Shown here: one piece after another, positions 60,319-64,000 of the stretch
Layout of the letters: each line of letters begins with the position of its first letter
How positions within the stretch are numbered: the first letter of the stretch is position 1
Notes under the pieces: model-generated
Told to the model about the DNA's origin: nothing
The model's database searches: none
The model's input: only the letters and a program-made list of their open reading frames with translations
Origin: Syngnathus acus
Lineage: Eukaryota > Chordata > Actinopteri > Syngnathiformes > Syngnathidae
Assembly: GCF_901709675.1 (NCBI RefSeq)
Contig: NC_051105.1
Coordinates: 10,030,604 to 10,094,603 of the forward strand
Reading direction: 5' to 3'
Length of the DNA: 64,000 nucleotides
Made by a program: the position numbers and the translations under genes

Positions 60319-61415
60319 TCAGAGCTGCTCCTTTCCGCCTCTTTCTCGGTTCATCTTCTTCATTTTCATCCTGCGGTTCTGGAACCAAATTTTGACTTGC
60401 CGCTCGCTGAGGCTCAGGATGCGGGCCACCTCGTAGCGGCGGTCTCGACTTAGGTACATATTGTACAAGAACTCCTTCTCCAGCTCCAGAGTCTGATATT
60501 TGGTGTAGGGGCAGCGCTTTTTCCGACTGGACCGCGCGTGGATCCAGTTTGCTGCCGGGTTGCCTGCATGCACAACAGAGCACAAATTAGCAGCCACAAA
60601 AAGCTCCTGTTTGGCTTTGGAAACTCAGGAGAAGCCAGCATTCCGATCCAGATTTTTCCTTACTAGCATCTATTTCAGGAGTGTTGTGATTGACCCCCCC
60701 ATGCGTGCAAAAAAAGTGCAAAATCCAGGGTAATAACATTAAAAAAAAAAAAAAGCGGGTGCGTCCGCACTGGGCCGCGGTGTAGTAGTGGTCTCCAGGA
60801 CACTTTTATGGGTCAGTAAAACATCCCGTTTTACGCAGTCAGCTCACACAGTTATAAATCAGCACTGGGGGCTATTTGCATGTGCTTATACTTACTTGGG
60901 TCAACTTGTTTCTCCTCTTTGGGCTCGCTGTGGTTGGAAAGCTCACTTCCACTCTGCGCCCTTTCCGGACCATCGGGGAGGTCCTCGGCAAAAGCCCGAC
61001 TTCGAGTCTCCTGGCCCGGCTTGGTGTCGCGGATCTTCGCCGGCGAGAGCTCCGGCTTCGGGGCGCACGGCGCGCGTCGGCCTGGGGGGAACCCGGCGAA
61101 GCGGGGGACGAGGTCGGGGACTGGGTCCATCCAGGGTCGCGCCCCAACGCATCTCGGGTCCGATTGGTGGGCGTAAGGGTGGTGGTGGTAGAGCCCCGGC
61201 GGATGAACGGGCGGCCACGACGCAGGAAAGACGGCGGATTTGGGGGCGAAGTTGCAAGAAGAGAAATCGGCGTGGTGATCGCCGGCGCCTGGCGGCCTGG
61301 TTGGGGCCATCGTGTGCGGGGGTGGCTGCATGAAGCGGGCGCCGTACACGTCCTCCGCGTCCGGACCCAGAACCGCGTCCGCGTAGCAGCTGGCGAGTGC
61401 GCCGCTGGAAGACAT
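60319..61415 (-). CDS. hoxd9a: Homeobox protein Hox-D9a (two coding exons)
   Basis: Nuclear transcription factor of paralogue group 9, acting in trunk and paired-appendage patterning. Exon 1 is 61415-60896 and exon 2 is 60563-60319; the phase-1 intron is 332 bp (donor CCAA|GTAAGT, acceptor ATGCAG|GC), giving 254 residues. The start at 61415 begins [11 protein letters not shown], the conserved Hox9 N terminus; an upstream in-frame ATG at 61517 is less likely. Other signatures are [26 protein letters not shown] and the [14 protein letters not shown] junction, whose Trp is the group-9 PBX contact. The homeodomain at about 186-245 contains [18 protein letters not shown] and [13 protein letters not shown]. 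Tyr in EFLYNMYL replaces the usual Phe, and LSLSERQ replaces LNLTERQ. These are mild departures from the family pattern. The 3' flank is loaded with repeats. Confidence 0.96.
60564..60895 (-). other. hoxd9a intron
   Basis: A 332-bp GT...AG intron on the minus strand containing an A/T run (60741-60754) and a C7 run near 60694-60700. No embedded element is seen. Confidence 0.9.
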
Positions 61416-61519
61416 TTTTTTGTTTTGATGCGAGCACTCAAAATAAAATGGCTCGCAGTTAAGGGGAAGCTCCCCTCTATGAACAATCATAGTATTTTTG
61501 CTGGCCTGCGTCAGCACGG

Positions 61520-61540
61520 ATTGGTTACACAGATCACGTG
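61520..61540. promoter_or_regulatory. hoxd9a proximal CCAAT and CACGTG motifs
   Basis: The minus strand reads ATCACGTGAT, then GTGTAACCAATCCG, 105-125 bp upstream of the hoxd9a ATG. It is the same pairing seen near hoxd3a, in reversed spacing. Probably part of the proximal promoter. Confidence 0.5.
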
Positions 61541-62564
61541 ATCATATTTACTAATTCTGCCAGTAAATCAAGCCTACCCTTGAGCACCCCTTTGCTTTTT
61601 TTGCTTTTTCTTTTTTTCTATATAGTTTCAATGGGGAAAATAAACAAGATTCGATGTTGGGTGACCAATTAGAAAACTATAAACGTGCACATTCGCGTGT
61701 GCGCGCGCATCCCGCGCACTCACACTGACTACAGCGCTCGTTCCGTTACTCATGCACTCAGTAAAATAAGCTTTATAGACTTGGCAAATCCTCGTAAAAT
61801 TGATGTAATGACACGTTGTAAAAGGAAAGAAAGAAAAAACAGACGCCGTTTTTCCTAATCAACCTGGATTCATATTTTCTTTCTTTCTGTTTTATTTCAC
61901 ACACAGTTGGAAAAGGCGGCAGTAAAATATTCATTGGGAAGAGAATAATAATAATAGCGCTACCGGCTTAATATATATTCACAATAAATGTTTTATGGTG
62001 TGCGTGTGATTATACATGCCACCTATAAAGAAAGAACGGACTCGAGGAAACACGCACGTTGCAATTTAAATGTCGCATTGATTTTTGTTTTGAAACTTAT
62101 GTGCAAAAAACTTTGGACCTTACCGAAGTGAATTTCACGATAAATTCTTGAGTCAAGAAAAACATCCACAAAAATATCCCCCTTTTGTGCGCCTCTTCTC
62201 CGTATACTTTAATTTAATGTCATTTGAGTTTCTTTGGCCTCGTTTGTAGTCCCCCCCCCCCCGCCCAACTATCTCGCTTTGCCACTGGAAGCTTTATAAT
62301 GAATGTGTTTTGTGTTGAATGTAGCCTTCACAGCAACCACTTTATTCTTATTTCATGACATTAAAAAAACAACTAGAAACAAGCACTGTTGATCATTTTA
62401 TTGCAAGAGACTGTACATGCCACACACATGCAACACATCATAAGCACACGTGAACCTTGTTTTGGAGCCCGTTCACAGGTGAGTGTGGAACACGTTTCTG
62501 GTGAGCTAATGTTTCACACGCAAACACATGGTGGACGACATTGACAGCTCAAATAGAACAAAAC
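61541..62564. other. hoxd9a upstream spacer, left part
   Basis: AT-rich, with GCGCGC text near 61690-61720, a C12-type run near 62251-62263 and a TTTCTTTCTTTCTG run near 61876-61889. No gene is seen. Regulatory DNA of hoxd9a is likely here, but no single motif stands out. Confidence 0.5.
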
Positions 62565-62980
62565 CAGGCCACTTTATTAGGTACTCCCCCAAAATCCTTT
62601 TCAGAAGGTTATTATTAATATGTAGTTTATTTTTGTGGCATCATGTTTGGTATGTTTATTTAGCCTCTCTCGAGAGGCAAAAATATTATGAACAACTCTT
62701 AGTATGCTGCAGTGTGATGGGACACCACTTCAGTAATAACCATATTTTGCCCCCCCTAAAAAATACTACATCTATCTATGCCAGTGATGTATACTGACAC
62801 GCAGAGTAATTGAATTCGCTTCCACTAGATGGCAGATAAAAACCCGCGTATCCTCTTTTGGTATTATTTTTGTGTGAGACTTTATTTTTTTTACTGTAAA
62901 ATGTGGATATGCCTTGGCTCAAGACAAGTTGTGAAAGACTTAGATTGCGGGGGGGGGGGGGGTCTAATAAAGTGACAGTG
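62565..62980. mobile_element. Repeat bounded by inverted ACTTTATTAG ends
   Basis: The left end reads GGCCACTTTATTAGGTAC. The right end reads GTCTAATAAAGTGAC, the inverted counterpart of CACTTTATTAGAC. This terminal sequence is familiar from repeats common in teleosts, and another copy of the end lies at 8928-8947. The interior holds the CTCF-bearing repeat (62771-62835) and a G14 run (62949-62962). No transposase is encoded. It may be one composite element or neighbouring insertions. Confidence 0.45.
62771..62835 (+). repeat. Dispersed 65-bp repeat carrying an exact CTCF core, copy B
   Basis: This is the gapless partner of 18361-18425. Its last 14 bases, CCACTAGATGGCAG (62822-62835), are an exact CTCF core on the plus strand, pointing toward hoxd10a. 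The similarity stops right after the motif, so the motif came with the repeat. Confidence 0.65.
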
Positions 62981-63183
62981 AGTGTCCAATAATTTAAGAT
63001 TCAAAAAGTTTGACAACACCAAAAAATGTCCAAAACCACAATAAACAGAAAGCGAACATGATCCCTTGAGATACAAGTGACTTGACTTTTTTTTTGCACA
63101 TAGAAGCGATGCGACAGTTCAGTCAATCAACTCAGTTCACAAATGCAGCACTTTGACAAATATCAAACTTTTCATCCCAAAAG

Positions 63184-63189
63184 TTTATT
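63184..63189 (-). terminator. Putative hoxd10a poly(A) signal
   Basis: AATAAA on the minus strand, about 630 bp past the hoxd10a stop. If used, the 3' UTR contains a dispersed-repeat copy and a hairpin-forming segment. Unproven. Confidence 0.35.
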
Positions 63190-63400
63190 TGCCACGCTCA
63201 GTTGATGTTTAGTGTCAAACTAAACATAAAAGAGAATTTCTTCTGAATTTCAAATAAGCAAGCACTGTTGCGTTACGAACGCCCTCAACTCATTAACATA
63301 AGTAGAAAACCCCACAGAAATGCTAACAGTAGTAGTGACAGGTGAGCCACGCCTTCATCCATCAGCTGATAAAGACGCGTCACAATCACATCAGTGACAC

Positions 63401-63437
63401 TCTGATGAAGGCGGAAGAACCCGCCGAAACATGTCAG
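63401..63437. repeat. Hairpin-forming repeat-tail-like segment
   Basis: CTGATGAAGGCGG and CCGCCGAAACATGTCAG flank AAGAAC; GGCGG pairs with CCGCC, and outer CTGA pairs with TCAG. The GATGAAG...CCGAAAC pattern recurs at the ends of many vertebrate dispersed repeats. It lies in the putative hoxd10a 3' UTR. The family is not identified. Confidence 0.45.
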
Positions 63438-63539
63438 ATAAATGAACCTAAAACAAATTGTTTGATATAGAAGAACCAGTGAAGTAAAAGAAATGCTAAC
63501 AGTTAGCATCAATAGTCACAATTTTACAACCCTTGAAGA

Positions 63540-63745
63540 AACGGATATTTGAACACAAAAGGTGGCACAACACACATAGACAGATAATATACCAATACTC
63601 ACAGGCATGTATTTTTTTATTCTCTACGAAAAATGTCTAATTATAAGGCAGACTTACTCAGTGGAAGTAGAGGAAATCAATTTTTCGTTTGTCTGTTTTA
63701 TAACGCTGACCCCTGGTGGCCAAAGTGGGCATATCAGAACAATTA
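63540..63745. repeat. Dispersed repeat, copy B (first copy at 2828-3028)
   Basis: Aligned with 2828-3028 as described there. This copy ends in CTGACCCCTGGTGGCCAAAGTGG and therefore carries a CTCF-like core on the minus strand (CCACCAGGGGTCAG, 63706-63719). It lies 75-280 bp past the hoxd10a stop, so it is probably transcribed as part of that gene's 3' UTR. Confidence 0.6.
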
Positions 63746-63818
63746 TTTAGATTTGGAAGCTGTGTAATGCTAACATGATGGCTGCATCAATACAACTGGA
63801 GGGAATCCACATGATACT

Positions 63819-64000
63819 TCAGGAGAAAGTGAGATTGCAGTTCAGTTCTCGCACTCGACCTTCCCGATTCATCTTCTTGAGCTTCATCCTACGGTTCTGG
63901 AACCAGATCTTGACCTGCCTGTCGCTCAGGTTGACACTCCGGCTGATCTCCAGGCGGCGCTCCCGGCTCAAATACATGTTGAAGAGGAACTCCTTCTCCA
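63819..64000 (-). CDS. hoxd10a: Homeobox protein Hox-D10a, partial (second exon, cut by window edge)
   Basis: A 59-codon fragment plus stop, open to the right edge. It begins inside homeodomain helix 1 (residue 17, [15 protein letters not shown]), continues through recognition helix 3 ([18 protein letters not shown]), and ends [11 protein letters not shown]. The MKLKKM helix end and the NLTFS terminus are diagnostic of paralogue group 10. Small departures from the usual group pattern are [15 protein letters not shown] and the tail [10 protein letters not shown]. The upstream exon, hexapeptide region and first part of the homeobox lie beyond the window. Group-10 proteins are nuclear transcription factors acting in lumbar-level axis and limb/fin patterning. 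HoxDa assignment is from position next to hoxd9a. No initiation codon is visible. Confidence 0.95.
   Translation of the reverse strand, partial: EKEFLFNMYLSRERRLEISRSVNLSDRQVKIWFQNRRMKLKKMNREGRVRELNCNLTFS

Noticed and set aside
60876-61541. Long plus-strand open frame (221 codons) and other frames over hoxd9a exon 1
   Set aside because: Antisense or out-of-frame shadows of the GC-rich hoxd9a exon; the sense frame carries conserved Hox9 motifs.

Overview
The window is the 3' half of a teleost HoxD cluster. It reads as the HoxDa copy left by the teleost-specific genome duplication. Every protein-coding gene I can support is a Hox gene on the minus strand. From right to left, which is posterior to anterior and also the direction of transcription, they are hoxd10a (cut by the right edge), hoxd9a, hoxd4a and hoxd3a. 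A mir-10b hairpin lies 1 kb upstream of hoxd4a on the same strand. The paralogue order 10-9-(mir-10)-4-3, the HoxD-type proteins, and the lack of hoxd1, d5-d8 and of any miR-196 match in the 9-10 spacer all fit teleost HoxDa. I infer a ray-finned, probably percomorph, fish from the compact introns (240-874 bp), many dinucleotide repeats and repeats of familiar teleost type. The species cannot be named from this window.

Layout. Positions 1-39.5 kb contain no recognisable protein gene. This is the anterior flank of the cluster, the side where mtx2 lies in other vertebrates. It holds transposon relics (an inverted-repeat element at about 1.05-1.45 kb, a palindromic MITE at 24.05-24.22 kb), candidate CTCF motifs, a DR2 retinoic-acid-type half-site pair, and many stretches rich in homeodomain core sites that look like regulatory elements. 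It also holds two promoter-like islands (about 31.1 and 38.3 kb) that may start unidentified transcripts. hoxd3a occupies 40.36-42.49 kb, with its 3' UTR reaching about 39.58 kb. The 42.5-48.1 kb spacer holds a 90-bp CA repeat just upstream of hoxd3a and repeated CACGTG motifs. hoxd4a is at 49.36-50.31 kb and mir-10b at 51.26-51.35 kb. The 51.4-60 kb interval is where hoxd8 would sit. It has no homeobox, but keeps promoter-like islands and a large microsatellite block. hoxd9a is at 60.32-61.42 kb. The hoxd9a-hoxd10a spacer is unusually rich in dispersed repeats. The hoxd10a homeobox runs off the right edge.

How the parts relate. The Hox proteins are DNA-binding axial patterning factors. Here hoxd3a, hoxd4a and hoxd9a have the usual two coding exons, with a phase-1 intron between the PBX-contact motif and the homeobox. 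mir-10b is oriented to share transcripts with hoxd4a, and a miR-10 seed match lies in the putative hoxd3a 3' UTR, so within-cluster post-transcriptional feedback is possible. CTCF-like motifs point rightward in the desert and leftward in the 54-59 kb interval, a convergent layout that could form a loop around hoxd3a-mir-10b. The regulatory statements are motif readings by eye and have not been tested for conservation.
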